DNA from: 2-02-FULL-66-22 sp964576535
GTDB lineage: Bacteria; Methylomirabilota; Methylomirabilia; Methylomirabilales; 2-02-FULL-66-22
DNA length: 15,095 nt
NCBI GenBank assembly: GCA_964576535.1
Contig: CAZNWB010000076.1
Span: forward strand, 1 to 15,095
Direction of reading: 5' to 3'
Under the pieces are notes generated by a model. That model was not told the DNA's origin, searched no databases, and saw only the letters and a list, made by a program, of their open reading frames with translations. The translations under genes and the position numbers were made by a program. This document shows, piece by piece, positions 1 to 7,761 of this stretch (its first letter is position 1; each line of letters begins with the position of its first letter).

Positions 1-768
1 CAACCCGGTAAAGGTCGTCACCGACGCAACCCCGGACCGCTCCGCTGCGGCCCGCACCTCCGCCTCAGCCCGGCCCGTTCCCACCAGCACTAGGCAGAGC
101 TTTCGCCCAGGCAGGAGGGGACTCATGGCCTCGAAGAGGAAGCGGTGGCCATTTTCCGGGTCCAGGCGGCTGGTCGTCATCACCGTGAAGGTGTCCGGGG
201 GCAGCCCCAGCCGCCGCTTGGCCTCCTCCCGGGAGATCCCGTGCCGGAACCGCTCGACGTCCACGCCGTTATGGACGACCTGTACCCGGCTCGGGTCCAG
301 GCCGTACCAGGCCAGGACCTGCTCCCGCACCGCCTGGCTCACCGCGATGTGGGCGTCGGTCATCCGCCCAAGGAGGTTGCTGTACAGGCGCCGCTTCAGC
401 CGCCGCCGCTGGAATACCACGTGCTCGTGGCTGATCAGGATCGGGGCACCCGCCAGCAGACCCGCGACCCGAGCATACAGGCTGGGGTGGTAGGAGGATC
501 CGTGCACGATCTGGATGTTCCGTTCCCGGATCAGCCGGACGAGGTCGCGCACGATCCGGATCCCCAGCCCCTTGTCCCGATGCCCCAGGACGATCACCTC
601 GAAGCCGGCTGCTGCGATCTCCCGCCCGATGGCGCCATCGTTCTCCAGCGCGCAGGCGATGGGGCGGAACCGCTCCCGATCCAGGCTCCGGAACAGGTTC
701 AAGACCCCTTGCTGAACGCCGCCCTGGTTGAGGCCGATGACCACCCGGAGAACGTTAACGGGCCGCAC
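1..768 (-). CDS. GT4-type glycosyltransferase, N-terminal part (cut by left window edge)
   Basis: The visible 256 residues form the N-terminal domain and linker of a GT-B fold glycosyltransferase. The start reads MRPVNVLRVVIGLNQGGVQQG, matching the family's opening strand and glycine-rich loop (about residues 8-18). The inter-domain signature VVHNGVDVERF lies at about 164-174, followed by VMTTSRLDPENGH, where the donor-binding domain begins. The rest lies beyond position 1. I chose the GTG at 766-768 because AGGGGG sits about 10 nt upstream and the protein then begins right at the first strand; the frame is closed by a TGA at 787-789. The start overlaps the end of the GT9 gene by 14 nt, suggesting coupled translation. 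By family and context it probably adds a sugar to the LPS core or another surface glycan from a nucleotide-sugar donor; substrate and linkage cannot be read from sequence. Confidence 0.88.
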   Translation of the reverse strand, partial: MRPVNVLRVVIGLNQGGVQQGVLNLFRSLDRERFRPIACALENDGAIGREIAAAGFEVIVLGHRDKGLGIRIVRDLVRLIRERNIQIVHGSSYHPSLYARVAGLLAGAPILISHEHVVFQRRRLKRRLYSNLLGRMTDAHIAVSQAVREQVLAWYGLDPSRVQVVHNGVDVERFRHGISREEAKRRLGLPPDTFTVMTTSRLDPENGHRFLFEAMSPLLPGRKLCLVLVGTGRAEAEVRAAAERSGVASVTTFTGL

Positions 769-1900
769 CGACCGCAGCCCCCTGACTCAGACAGGCCATC
801 ACCGCCCCGAAGACCTCTTCCACACCAATGTCCTCCAGGCAGTCGCTCCGCTTCGAGAAGAGACATCCCGCCATGCCGCAGGGGACACAGAGCCAATCCC
901 GTTGGATGACGAGGTGCGGCCCGGCCGCCTGGATACCCGCCGTGGCGGGATAGGGTGTCCGCGACGCCGTCGGCACCCACGGCCCCCAGTTGTAGGCGCC
1001 CGTGGGCCCGAAGAGGGTCACCGACGGGACCCCGAGGGCCGCCGCGAGATGCGCGGGCGCAGAATCCACTCCCACGAAAGCCTGCGCCGAGGCAAGAACC
1101 GCCGCTAACTCGGGCAGTGTCAGGGTCCCGGGGAACTGAGCCACGGGTGCCTGGACTTCCTCAACGATCCGGACCAACCGCCGCCGCTCCTCCCCGTCCG
1201 GACCGCACGTCAGGACCACCTGGATCCCCTCGGCCCGCAGGCGCCTCACGCAGCCAGCGACCTTTGCCTCGGGCCAGGCCTTGAACGCCCAGCGCGAGGT
1301 AGGGTGGAGCACCACCAGGGGGCGTGTTCGTTCGATCCCGGCCGCTTCCAGACGGGCCGCGGCCTGGTGTGCCAGCCCCCCGGGGATGCGCAACCGAATG
1401 GACGCCGTCTTCGCCGCGATCCCGGCGGCCCGAAGGACCTCCAGGTCCTGCTGGACGGTGTGGGCCAAGACGTCCCGGGTCACCATCCGGGTGTACAGGC
1501 GCGTGCGATGCCGGCCCCGCTCATGCGTCGGCGCCGTCCCGATCCGCGCGGGCGCGCCCGACCACCAGGCCAAGAAGGCCGACCGATCGCCTCCGCCCAA
1601 GTCCAGAGCGAGGTCGTAGTCACCCCGCCGGAGCGTCCGCAGGAGCTCCCACTGGCCGGCAAGGTATTCGACGAGGCCGTTCCGTGATGCCCTCCGCTCC
1701 ACGGTAAGGACGACGTCCACATCCGGACAGAGGGCAAGCAATTCCTCGGACCCCGCGGGAACGAGATACGTCACGCGGCACTCTGGCGCCCATGCCTTGA
1801 GGCCGGTGGCCACCGCCGTCCCCAACAGCGCATCGCCGATGTGGCGGAGCTTGACGAGCAGCACCCGGCGGGATGCCCCCGACGCCATCTTAGCGCTCAT
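755..1900 (-). CDS. rfaQ: GT9 lipopolysaccharide heptosyltransferase, WaaQ/RfaQ-like
   Basis: This 381-residue protein has the GT9 (ADP-heptose:LPS heptosyltransferase) layout. The N-terminal domain opens with VLLVKLRHIGDALLGTAV (residues 13-30). The second domain carries HPTSRWAFKAW (199-209) and GVDSAPAHLAAALG (277-290), the ADP-heptose binding loop. The HPTSRW-F-K-W block is more typical of heptosyltransferase III (WaaQ/RfaQ) than of WaaC or WaaF. A Cys-rich tail (C338, C341, C346, C354) matches the PC...C...C pattern common in this family. The expected role is adding a side-branch heptose to the inner core at the cytoplasmic face of the inner membrane. The ATG at 1900 has an AGGG-type site 7-8 nt upstream; the Met at codon 5 is an alternative. 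The gene follows the CgeB-like gene after a 65-nt repeat-bearing spacer. GT9 membership is very secure; the WaaQ subtype is an inference. Confidence 0.9.
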   Translation of the reverse strand: MSAKMASGASRRVLLVKLRHIGDALLGTAVATGLKAWAPECRVTYLVPAGSEELLALCPDVDVVLTVERRASRNGLVEYLAGQWELLRTLRRGDYDLALDLGGGDRSAFLAWWSGAPARIGTAPTHERGRHRTRLYTRMVTRDVLAHTVQQDLEVLRAAGIAAKTASIRLRIPGGLAHQAAARLEAAGIERTRPLVVLHPTSRWAFKAWPEAKVAGCVRRLRAEGIQVVLTCGPDGEERRRLVRIVEEVQAPVAQFPGTLTLPELAAVLASAQAFVGVDSAPAHLAAALGVPSVTLFGPTGAYNWGPWVPTASRTPYPATAGIQAAGPHLVIQRDWLCVPCGMAGCLFSKRSDCLEDIGVEEVFGAVMACLSQGAAVGAAR

Positions 1901-1928
1901 CGTGCATCCCTACTCAAGACAGGCAACT

Positions 1929-2045
1929 GGGGAATCCGGCAATCCGGAAACAACTGACGTGGATTTCAGAGTGCCTGATCGCCAGATTGCCTGATTGCCC
2001 CGCTTGAGGCGGGGTTGCCTGATTGCCCGATCGCCGAATTCCCAG
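1929..2045. repeat. 8-nt period repeat with inverted arms at the end of the CgeB-like gene
   Basis: The plus strand has AATCCGGC AATCCGGA (1933-1948) and then GATCGCCA GATTGCCT GATTGCCC (1977-2000), CCCCGC-TTGAG-GCGGGG (1998-2014), and again TTGCCTGATTGCCC (2015-2028). The segment 2016-2044 is an imperfect reverse complement of about 1929-1955. TTGCCTGATTGCCC occurs twice as an exact 14-nt direct repeat (1987-2000 and 2015-2028). Half of the array lies inside the coding region. Confidence 0.75.
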
Positions 2046-3069
2046 GCGGCCCCGAGGCCCTGCCGTCCCCGACGAGCCCGAGGACAGTTCGCATCCGTGC
2101 CTCATAGGTGTGCTCCCGGTGTGTCCGGGCCGCGGCCCGGGCGCCAAGGGCTTCGCGCTCGGCATCCCGCGCGAGGTAGAACCGCAGGAGCGCCTGGCAT
2201 TCCTCGAAGGACTCGAAGCAGACGACCTCCTCCGGGACCCGGTACAGGTCGGGGATCTCCTCCTTCCGGTCCACCAGTTGGCACGCGCCGACCCCCGCCG
2301 CCTCGAACAGCCGCGGGTTCACGCCATAGGGCCACTTTCCGAACCAGCTGTGGAGGTTCAGCACCACCTTGGCTCCGGCAAAGGCTTTCACCATCTCCCT
2401 GGGCGTGAAGAACCCGTCGGTGAGCACCCGGTGGATCGGGGAATCGGCGCTGAGCTTCTTGCCCCACGGTCCCCACACCCGGACGTTGAACTCGTCGAGG
2501 AGCCGGCCAATCCACTCCTCGCGCAGGGGCCTCCAGTCGCCGGCGAAGCAAACATCGCTCCGGTACCGTGCCGCCTCGTCCGTCGGAAGCACCGCTCTCC
2601 GGTGAACCGCCGGATCTGCCGCCTGGGGAAGGAAGAAGACCCGGGACACCCCGGCCGCGGCGTAATCCGCCAGGCTCCCCCGCGAGTTCGTGAAGTAGAA
2701 GTCGTACCACGGGGCCTGGCGCAGGGACCGGGAAAGTTGGAACGGATCGTTGAGCCACCAGCACGCCGTCACGATCCCCAGCCCCCGCAGGACCTGGATC
2801 GTTTCCGGGCTCACGTCAAAGCCGAAGAGGCTGAGGAACAGCTCCGGGCGCTCCCGCCGGGCCATGCGCTGCAGCCGGGCGTTGATGGCCGGTGATTCCC
2901 CGTCCTCCACACCCAGGACACGGCGCAGCAGGCCGCGGATCCTGTCGTGGGGGGCAGGCCGGCAGTCGAACACGATCACCTCGTGCCCCAGGTGGCGTAG
3001 TGCGGCCACACAATAGCCATCCATGGGCACGGTTCGCAGGTGGCCGGGGATCGCCAGCAGGATCTTCAT
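1966..3069 (-). CDS. CgeB-like glycosyltransferase with a repeat-encoded C-terminal tail
   Basis: The protein has 367 residues and resembles the CgeB/spore-maturation type glycosyltransferases (GT-B fold, DUF3880-like N-terminal half). Visible features are MKILLAIPGHLRT at the start, the segment TACWWLNDPF (101-110), FAGDWRPLREEWI (175-187), and the donor-side block VNPRLFEAAGVGACQLV (250-266). This last block matches the family's N.R.FE..gcG pattern. A role in adding a sugar to LPS or another surface glycan is inferred from the neighbours. The ATG at 3069 lies 16 nt after the GT2 stop, with AAGG just upstream. Residues from about 335 to 367 (Gly/Ser/Gln/Ala-rich, for example GNSAIGQSGNPASSGAIRQ) are the translation of an 8-nt repeat array and not part of the conserved fold, so the natural end is probably near residue 333. 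Confidence 0.82.
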   Translation of the reverse strand: MKILLAIPGHLRTVPMDGYCVAALRHLGHEVIVFDCRPAPHDRIRGLLRRVLGVEDGESPAINARLQRMARRERPELFLSLFGFDVSPETIQVLRGLGIVTACWWLNDPFQLSRSLRQAPWYDFYFTNSRGSLADYAAAGVSRVFFLPQAADPAVHRRAVLPTDEAARYRSDVCFAGDWRPLREEWIGRLLDEFNVRVWGPWGKKLSADSPIHRVLTDGFFTPREMVKAFAGAKVVLNLHSWFGKWPYGVNPRLFEAAGVGACQLVDRKEEIPDLYRVPEEVVCFESFEECQALLRFYLARDAEREALGARAAARTHREHTYEARMRTVLGLVGDGRASGPPGNSAIGQSGNPASSGAIRQSGDQAL

Positions 3070-3085
3070 GGCCGCCTTGCCCGCC

Positions 3086-3856
3086 TCACCCGGCGGCGGG
3101 TCCGCGCTGCCGCTCCCAGAGCTGCGCGTACTTGGCGAAGGTATAGGAGGCGTAGAGCCCGGCCAGGAGTAACCCCCGCCAGCCGTCCAGGAAGCCTCGC
3201 CGTAGGAGGTACATCCGGAGGAAGGTCCAGGCCGGCCTCAGGGTGAGGTCCACGACCCCGCAGCGGTGACCGGCCGCAAAGAGCTCGCCGGCCGCGAGCG
3301 CGGCGTACCGCTCCATGCGGCGGAGGAAGTCGCTGATCGACGCGTAGGTGTAGTGCTCCAGAGGATGCTGCAGGGCGCCGATGCGGCCCGAGACTTCCAC
3401 CACCTCGTGCACCTCCCGCGGCCGGAAGCGGCCCCGGCCCCGCCGGAACAGCCGGATGGATTGGTCCGGGGACCACCCCCCGTGTCGGATCCACGCGCCC
3501 AGGAAGAAGTTCTTCCGCCCCAGGCTATACCCGTCAACCGCGGCGTCGGACCGCAGAATCGCCTCGATCTCCTCCCGGAGCGGCGGGGGTACGCGCTCGT
3601 CGGCGTCCAGGACCAATATCCAGGGCTGGCTGCACCGGGACACGGCCAGGTTCTTGTGAGCGGCGAACCCGAGCCACTCATCCTGGAAGATTCGGGCCCC
3701 GTATCCCGCAGCGATCTCCACAGTGCGATCCCGGCTGCCGGAATCGCAGACGACCACCTCGTCCGCCCACTTCACACTCTCCAGGCAGGGGCCGATGTTG
3801 GTCTCCTCATCCAGGGTGATAATGGCCACCGAGAGGCCAATCCGCTCTCCCATCAT
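3086..3856 (-). CDS. GT2 glycosyltransferase, WaaE/KdtX-like LPS core transferase
   Basis: This 256-residue GT-A fold enzyme opens with SVAIITLDEETNIGPCLESV (9-28), typical of the small LPS-core GT2 group (WaaE/KdtX). VVVCDSGSRDRTVEIA lies at 34-49 and the metal-binding motif LDADE at 83-87. A strongly basic and aromatic C-terminal stretch (about 210-245) fits membrane association. WaaE relatives add glucose to the first inner-core heptose; the exact sugar here is not determined by sequence. The start is ATG ATG, with the first ATG overlapping the msbA stop in an ATGA arrangement (4 nt), so translation is probably coupled to msbA. The gene ends 16 nt before the CgeB-like gene. Family assignment is firm; the acceptor is inferred. 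Confidence 0.9.
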   Translation of the reverse strand: MMGERIGLSVAIITLDEETNIGPCLESVKWADEVVVCDSGSRDRTVEIAAGYGARIFQDEWLGFAAHKNLAVSRCSQPWILVLDADERVPPPLREEIEAILRSDAAVDGYSLGRKNFFLGAWIRHGGWSPDQSIRLFRRGRGRFRPREVHEVVEVSGRIGALQHPLEHYTYASISDFLRRMERYAALAAGELFAAGHRCGVVDLTLRPAWTFLRMYLLRRGFLDGWRGLLLAGLYASYTFAKYAQLWERQRGPAAG

Positions 3857-5670
3857 GGCACCACCTCGACCCCCCGCAGCTGGGCCTCGTACAGGTGGGC
3901 GTAGACCCCCCGCCGGGCTAAAAGGGTGCTGTGGGTCCCCGTCTCCACGATCGTCCCGTCCTTCAGCACCAGGACCCGGTCGGCTCGCAGGATCGTGGAG
4001 AGCCGGTGGGCGATGACGAAGGTCGTCCGGTGCTCCATGACGCGGTCCAGGGCGTCTTGTACCAGTCGCTCCGACTCGGCGTCCAGCGACGAGGTTGCCT
4101 CGTCCAGGATCAGGATGGGGGGATCCTTGAGGACAGCCCGGGCGATGGCGATCCGCTGGCGCTGGCCTCCCGAAAGCCGGACCCCGCGCTCCCCGATCCG
4201 GGTGTCGTACCCCTCGGGGAGGGCCTCGACAAACTCGTGGGCGTTGGCCAGTCGGGCCGCCTCTTGCACCAGGGCAGCGGAGACGTCCCGGCGCCCGTAG
4301 GCGATGTTGTTGTGCACGGAATCATCGAAGAGGATCGTCTCTTGGGTCACGATCCCCATCTGGGCCCGCAGGGAGCGCAGGGTGACCCGGCGGATATCCA
4401 CCCCGTCGATGAGGACGGCGCCATCCGTCGGGTCGTAAAAGCGCGGGATCAGGTTCACGAGGGTCGTCTTCCCCGCCCCGCTGGGGCCGACGATGGCGAT
4501 GAGTTCACCCGGCTTGGCCTCGAAGGTGACCTCCTCCAGCACCGGCTGTCCAGGTTCGTAGGCGAAGCGCACGCCGACGAACTCGATCCGGTCGCGGACC
4601 GGAGCCAACGGGACGGCCTGCGGATCCTCAGGCACCTCCGATTTGGTGTCCAGAAGCTCGAAGATCCGCGTAAGGCCAGCGATCCCTTGCTGGATAATGT
4701 TATTCACATCGCTGAGCCGCTTGACTGGTTGGTAGAGTGATCCGAGAGCTGCCAGGAAGGCCACGAATCCGCCAGGCGTAAGGCGCCCCGAGATCACAAA
4801 GTAGCCTCCCACCCAGATGGCCAGGACCACGCCAAGCGCGCCCAGAGTCTCCATCACCGGGCGGGCGAGGCAGCCGACCAAGCCGATGTGCATCAAGGAC
4901 TTGAGAACCCGCTCGTTCTGGCTCCGGAAGCGCTCACGCTCGTAATCCTCCATGCCGAACGCCTTCACGATGCGGATGGCGGCAATCGTTTCCTGGAGCA
5001 GGATGGAGAGTTCGGTGTAGCGCTGCAGAACCTGTCCGCCCCGCTTCCGCATCCTCCGGCCGAACAGGACGATGGGAAAGAGGGCCGCGGGAAACACCAC
5101 CAAGGAGAGGAGGGCGAGTTGCCAGTTGATGAGAAAGAGCAGCGTGACCATGCTGAGCATGGTCAAGGGCTCTTGAATGGAGTTCCGGAACAGGCCAGTG
5201 ACGCTGCCCCCCGCGATGCCGACGTCGTTGGTGGTGCGGGCCATGACCTCGCCGGTATGGGTGCGGGTGAAGTAAGAGAGGGAGAGGGTATGGAGGTGCG
5301 AGTAGATCTCCTGCCGGAGATTGGCCTGGATGCGCTCCGCCATCCACTTCATGGTATAGGAGTCCACGAAGTCCAGCGCCCCCTTGAGGATGAACACGAC
5401 GAGCACGAATCCCGCCAGAAAGGTCAGGGCACCCAGCTTGTTGGCTTCGACATACGCAGTTATCCTGGCGGGGAGGTCCCCCAAGGCCCCAGCGATGAGC
5501 GGGGGAAGGCTGAGCCCTGTCCCATGGCCGAACAGGCCGTCGAAGACCGGCTGGAGGCTGCCCACCGATATGGCATTCAGGAGGGAGGACAGAACGGCGC
5601 ACAGGAGGGCCAGGGCGATCCGCCACCGGTATGGCCAGGCATATCGCAGGAGGCGCAGGTACTGGGGCAT
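3853..5670 (-). CDS. msbA: Lipid A export ABC transporter, ATP-binding/permease protein MsbA
   Basis: This is a fused half-transporter of about 605 residues. The N-terminal half (about 1-310) holds six predicted membrane helices. The C-terminal half is an ABC ATPase with Walker A GPSGAGKT (395-402), signature LSGGQ (499-503), Walker B ILILDE (519-524) and H-loop His555. MsbA flips lipid A-core across the inner membrane using ATP, and its place between kdsA and core glycosyltransferases supports that over a generic exporter. I chose the ATG at 5670 (MPQYLRLLRYAWPY), which matches the usual start and lies 1 nt after the kdsA stop (TAA C ATG), suggesting translational coupling. A GTG at 5694 would add eight residues and overlap kdsA by 23 nt; an AGGTGA about 12 nt before it keeps that start possible. 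The stop overlaps the next gene by 4 nt. Confidence 0.93.
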   Translation of the reverse strand: MPQYLRLLRYAWPYRWRIALALLCAVLSSLLNAISVGSLQPVFDGLFGHGTGLSLPPLIAGALGDLPARITAYVEANKLGALTFLAGFVLVVFILKGALDFVDSYTMKWMAERIQANLRQEIYSHLHTLSLSYFTRTHTGEVMARTTNDVGIAGGSVTGLFRNSIQEPLTMLSMVTLLFLINWQLALLSLVVFPAALFPIVLFGRRMRKRGGQVLQRYTELSILLQETIAAIRIVKAFGMEDYERERFRSQNERVLKSLMHIGLVGCLARPVMETLGALGVVLAIWVGGYFVISGRLTPGGFVAFLAALGSLYQPVKRLSDVNNIIQQGIAGLTRIFELLDTKSEVPEDPQAVPLAPVRDRIEFVGVRFAYEPGQPVLEEVTFEAKPGELIAIVGPSGAGKTTLVNLIPRFYDPTDGAVLIDGVDIRRVTLRSLRAQMGIVTQETILFDDSVHNNIAYGRRDVSAALVQEAARLANAHEFVEALPEGYDTRIGERGVRLSGGQRQRIAIARAVLKDPPILILDEATSSLDAESERLVQDALDRVMEHRTTFVIAHRLSTILRADRVLVLKDGTIVETGTHSTLLARRGVYAHLYEAQLRGVEVVP

Positions 5671-5671
5671 G

Positions 5672-6499
5672 TTATACCGGGCGGCCCAGCGCACGCTGGA
5701 TCGCCGTCACCTCGGCGAGCAGCGAGGGGAGCGCATCAAGCGGGAGCATGTTCGGACCATCCGACGGGGCCCGGTCCGGGTCGGGATGGACCTCCAGGAA
5801 CAGGCCGTCGCATCCGGCCGCCACCGCGGCCCTGGCAAGCGGCGCCACGAATTCCCGCTGACCCGACGAGGCCGCCCCGGCCCCGCCGGGCAACTGGACG
5901 CTGTGGGTGGCGTCGAAGATCACCGGCACCCCCAGGCCGCGCATGATGGCGAGTCCCCGCATGTCCACCACCAAGTTGTGATAGCCGAAGCTGGATCCCC
6001 GCTCGGTCACGAGGACTTGGCCGTTCCCCGTGGACCGGATCTTCTCCACCGCGTTCCGCATGTCTTCGGGGGCAAGAAATTGGCCTTTCTTCACGTTCAC
6101 CGGCTTCCCTGTCCGGCCTGCCGCCAGCAGGAGGTCGGTCTGCCGGCACAGGAAGGCCGGGATCTGCAGGAGGTCCAGCACCTCGGCCGCGGCCGGGACC
6201 TGGGCGGTCTCGTGAATGTCGGAGAGGATCGGGAGCCCAAGCTTCTCCTTGACCCGCGCCAGGATCCTGAGGCCTTCGGCCAATCCGGGGCCCCGGTAGG
6301 ACATGTGCGAGCTCCGATTCGCCTTGTCAAAGGAGGCCTTCAGGACCAGGGGAACGCGTGCCCCCCCACAGATTGAAAGCAATTCCTCTCCGACGCGGAG
6401 GAGGTGGCTCTCGTCCTGGATGACACAGGGTCCGGCGATGAGGATCAGCGGGTTTCCGCCGCCGATCCCAACCGAACCCACCCGTACCTCGGCAACCAT
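5672..6499 (-). CDS. kdsA: 3-deoxy-8-phosphooctulonate synthase (Kdo-8-phosphate synthase)
   Basis: KdsA condenses phosphoenolpyruvate with arabinose-5-phosphate to Kdo-8-phosphate in the cytoplasm, the first committed step of Kdo synthesis. The 275 residues carry the whole family signature: LIAGPCVIQDE (20-30), KASFDKANRSS (54-64), LSDIHE (92-97), IPAFLCRQTDLL (113-124), NVKKGQFLAP (135-144), DATHSVQLPGG (196-206) and EVHPDPDRAPSDGPN (236-250). Cys25 in the AGPC motif, with His199, Glu236 and Asp247, are the positions expected to bind the metal in metal-dependent KdsA; the E. coli type has Asn in place of that Cys. The ATG at 6499 has a strong AGGAAGG site 5 nt upstream. It is followed by msbA after 1 nt. 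It is separated from pyrG, a common neighbour, by an inserted GT4 gene. Confidence 0.97.
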   Translation of the reverse strand: MVAEVRVGSVGIGGGNPLILIAGPCVIQDESHLLRVGEELLSICGGARVPLVLKASFDKANRSSHMSYRGPGLAEGLRILARVKEKLGLPILSDIHETAQVPAAAEVLDLLQIPAFLCRQTDLLLAAGRTGKPVNVKKGQFLAPEDMRNAVEKIRSTGNGQVLVTERGSSFGYHNLVVDMRGLAIMRGLGVPVIFDATHSVQLPGGAGAASSGQREFVAPLARAAVAAGCDGLFLEVHPDPDRAPSDGPNMLPLDALPSLLAEVTAIQRALGRPV

Positions 6500-6520
6500 T
6501 CAGACCTTCCTCGGAACCTC

Positions 6521-6561
6521 GAATGGCGAATCTTGACGGACCGATTCGACATGCGACATTC
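6521..6561. repeat. Inverted repeat with a one-unit length difference, upstream of kdsA
   Basis: GAATGGCGAATC (6521-6532) faces GATTCGACATGCGACATTC (6543-6561). Reverse-complemented, the second arm is GAATGTC GCATGTC GAATC. Removing one 7-nt unit leaves 11 of 12 matches. The loop is 10 nt. Confidence 0.65.
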
Positions 6562-6569
6562 GAAATCCG
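6557..6569. repeat. 13-nt direct repeat, copy downstream of the inserted GT4 gene
   Basis: CATTCGAAATCCG here and CATTCGAAATACG at 7742-7754 differ at one position and lie in the same orientation on either side of the GT4 gene at 6573-7727. Confidence 0.55.
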
Positions 6570-6572
6570 CCA

Positions 6573-7727
6573 TCATGTAGAGCTGAGGGTCGTATGCCGA
6601 TCCAGCAGGATGTCTCGGTAAAATCGCGAAAGGCCCTGAACCTGCCTTTCAACGGTGAACACCTGCTCCGCCTTCTCGCGGGCATTTCGACCCAACCGCC
6701 TCAGCGAATCCGCGTCCAGCCGCAAGAACCAGGCGATGACCTCGGCAACCCCTTCCACGTCACCGCATTCTACCACCCGGCCGTTGAGGCCATCATCCAC
6801 GTTCTCCACCAGGCCCGCATAGTTCGAACTGATCAGGGGTTTGCCCATGGCCATCAATTCCCGGGCGGCAAAGGAGATGGCCTCGATCGACTCGCTGAGG
6901 ATAAAGCCGACGTCGATCAAGGAAAGGTACCCACGCGGGTCCGGCTCATGCCTCACGTAGATGATATCCTGGAGACCGAGCGCGGCCGCCAGTTGCTGGC
7001 TCGCATACACTTCATCGTCCTTCCCCCGCAGCAAGACCTTGAAGGGCCGCGTTCCCTGGCGCAGAGCCAGGGCCGCGCCTCGAAGGAACAGGTCGGTCCG
7101 CTTGTGGCGGCCCATTCCCGCGTGGGAACCGAAGACGAAATCCGTCGGGGCGAGCCCGTACTTCTCCAGGGAGGAGGGGTCTTTGGAACTGGGCTTCCAG
7201 AAGTCGACATCCACACCCACCGGGATCACCCGCGCGTTGCGCGGCCTGAGGAAGCCGTCGGCCCAGGAAATGTTTTTTGCGCTGTGTCCCACGTAGACGT
7301 GGCCCTGGACCATTCGCTGGTACGACCACCGGTTGAAGGAATTGTCGGGGATGCAGCGCACCGCGAGGTGGGCGCGCACGCAGGGAATCCCTCGGCGATA
7401 GAATTTTTTCCAGAAAACCACGATGCCCTGGTCGCGGGAACCATTGACGTGAACGAGATCCGGACTCCATTCCCGGTAGATCTGTTCAAACCGGCGCATG
7501 GCCCGGACGACGTGCAGGACCTCTTTGATGTTGCCAGGAAAATCGCACACAAAGGTGGGCACACCCAGGGTGACACCTGTCTCCCAGACCCCTGACCCTT
7601 CGGGCGCTGCCACGGCGAGGGCAAATTCAACCCGGAGGTTGCTTTGCAGAATCGTCCTTACATAGCTTGTGTGCCCCCCACCTCCCCCACGGTGGGGATG
7701 AAAATTCGTCACCAGGATCCGCTTCAT
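6573..7727 (-). CDS. GT4 family glycosyltransferase between pyrG and kdsA
   Basis: The 384-residue GT-B protein starts MKRILVTNFHPHRGGGGGHT, a glycine-rich acceptor-side loop. LVHVNGSRDQG follows at about 91-101 and the inter-domain VIPVGVDVDFWKP at about 167-179. The donor-binding ESIEAISFAARELMAMGKP lies at 279-297 with the E-x7-E pair E282/E290, followed by SSNYAGLVENV. It probably builds the LPS core or another surface polymer; donor and acceptor are unknown. I used the ATG at 7727, with GGAG 3 nt upstream. The frame stays open upstream for 78 more codons, but that stretch is antisense-frame noise over pyrG. The gene looks more A/T-rich than its neighbours, with runs such as GTTTTTT and AATTTTTT, and near-identical 13-nt direct repeats flank it. 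Later acquisition is plausible. Confidence 0.88.
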   Translation of the reverse strand: MKRILVTNFHPHRGGGGGHTSYVRTILQSNLRVEFALAVAAPEGSGVWETGVTLGVPTFVCDFPGNIKEVLHVVRAMRRFEQIYREWSPDLVHVNGSRDQGIVVFWKKFYRRGIPCVRAHLAVRCIPDNSFNRWSYQRMVQGHVYVGHSAKNISWADGFLRPRNARVIPVGVDVDFWKPSSKDPSSLEKYGLAPTDFVFGSHAGMGRHKRTDLFLRGAALALRQGTRPFKVLLRGKDDEVYASQQLAAALGLQDIIYVRHEPDPRGYLSLIDVGFILSESIEAISFAARELMAMGKPLISSNYAGLVENVDDGLNGRVVECGDVEGVAEVIAWFLRLDADSLRRLGRNAREKAEQVFTVERQVQGLSRFYRDILLDRHTTLSST

Positions 7728-7741
7728 CGTCTCCACTCGAC

Positions 7742-7754
7742 CATTCGAAATACG
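7742..7754. repeat. 13-nt direct repeat, copy upstream of the inserted GT4 gene
   Basis: CATTCGAAATACG matches 6557-6569 at 12 of 13 positions. It occupies much of the 34-nt spacer between the pyrG stop and the GT4 start. Confidence 0.55.
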
Positions 7755-7761
7755 TGTCAGG

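Noticed and set aside
1998..2014. Short GC hairpin CCCCGC-TTGAG-GCGGGG as a terminator
   Set aside because: It is only 6 bp, has no T tract on either strand, and lies inside the coding frame as part of the octamer array.
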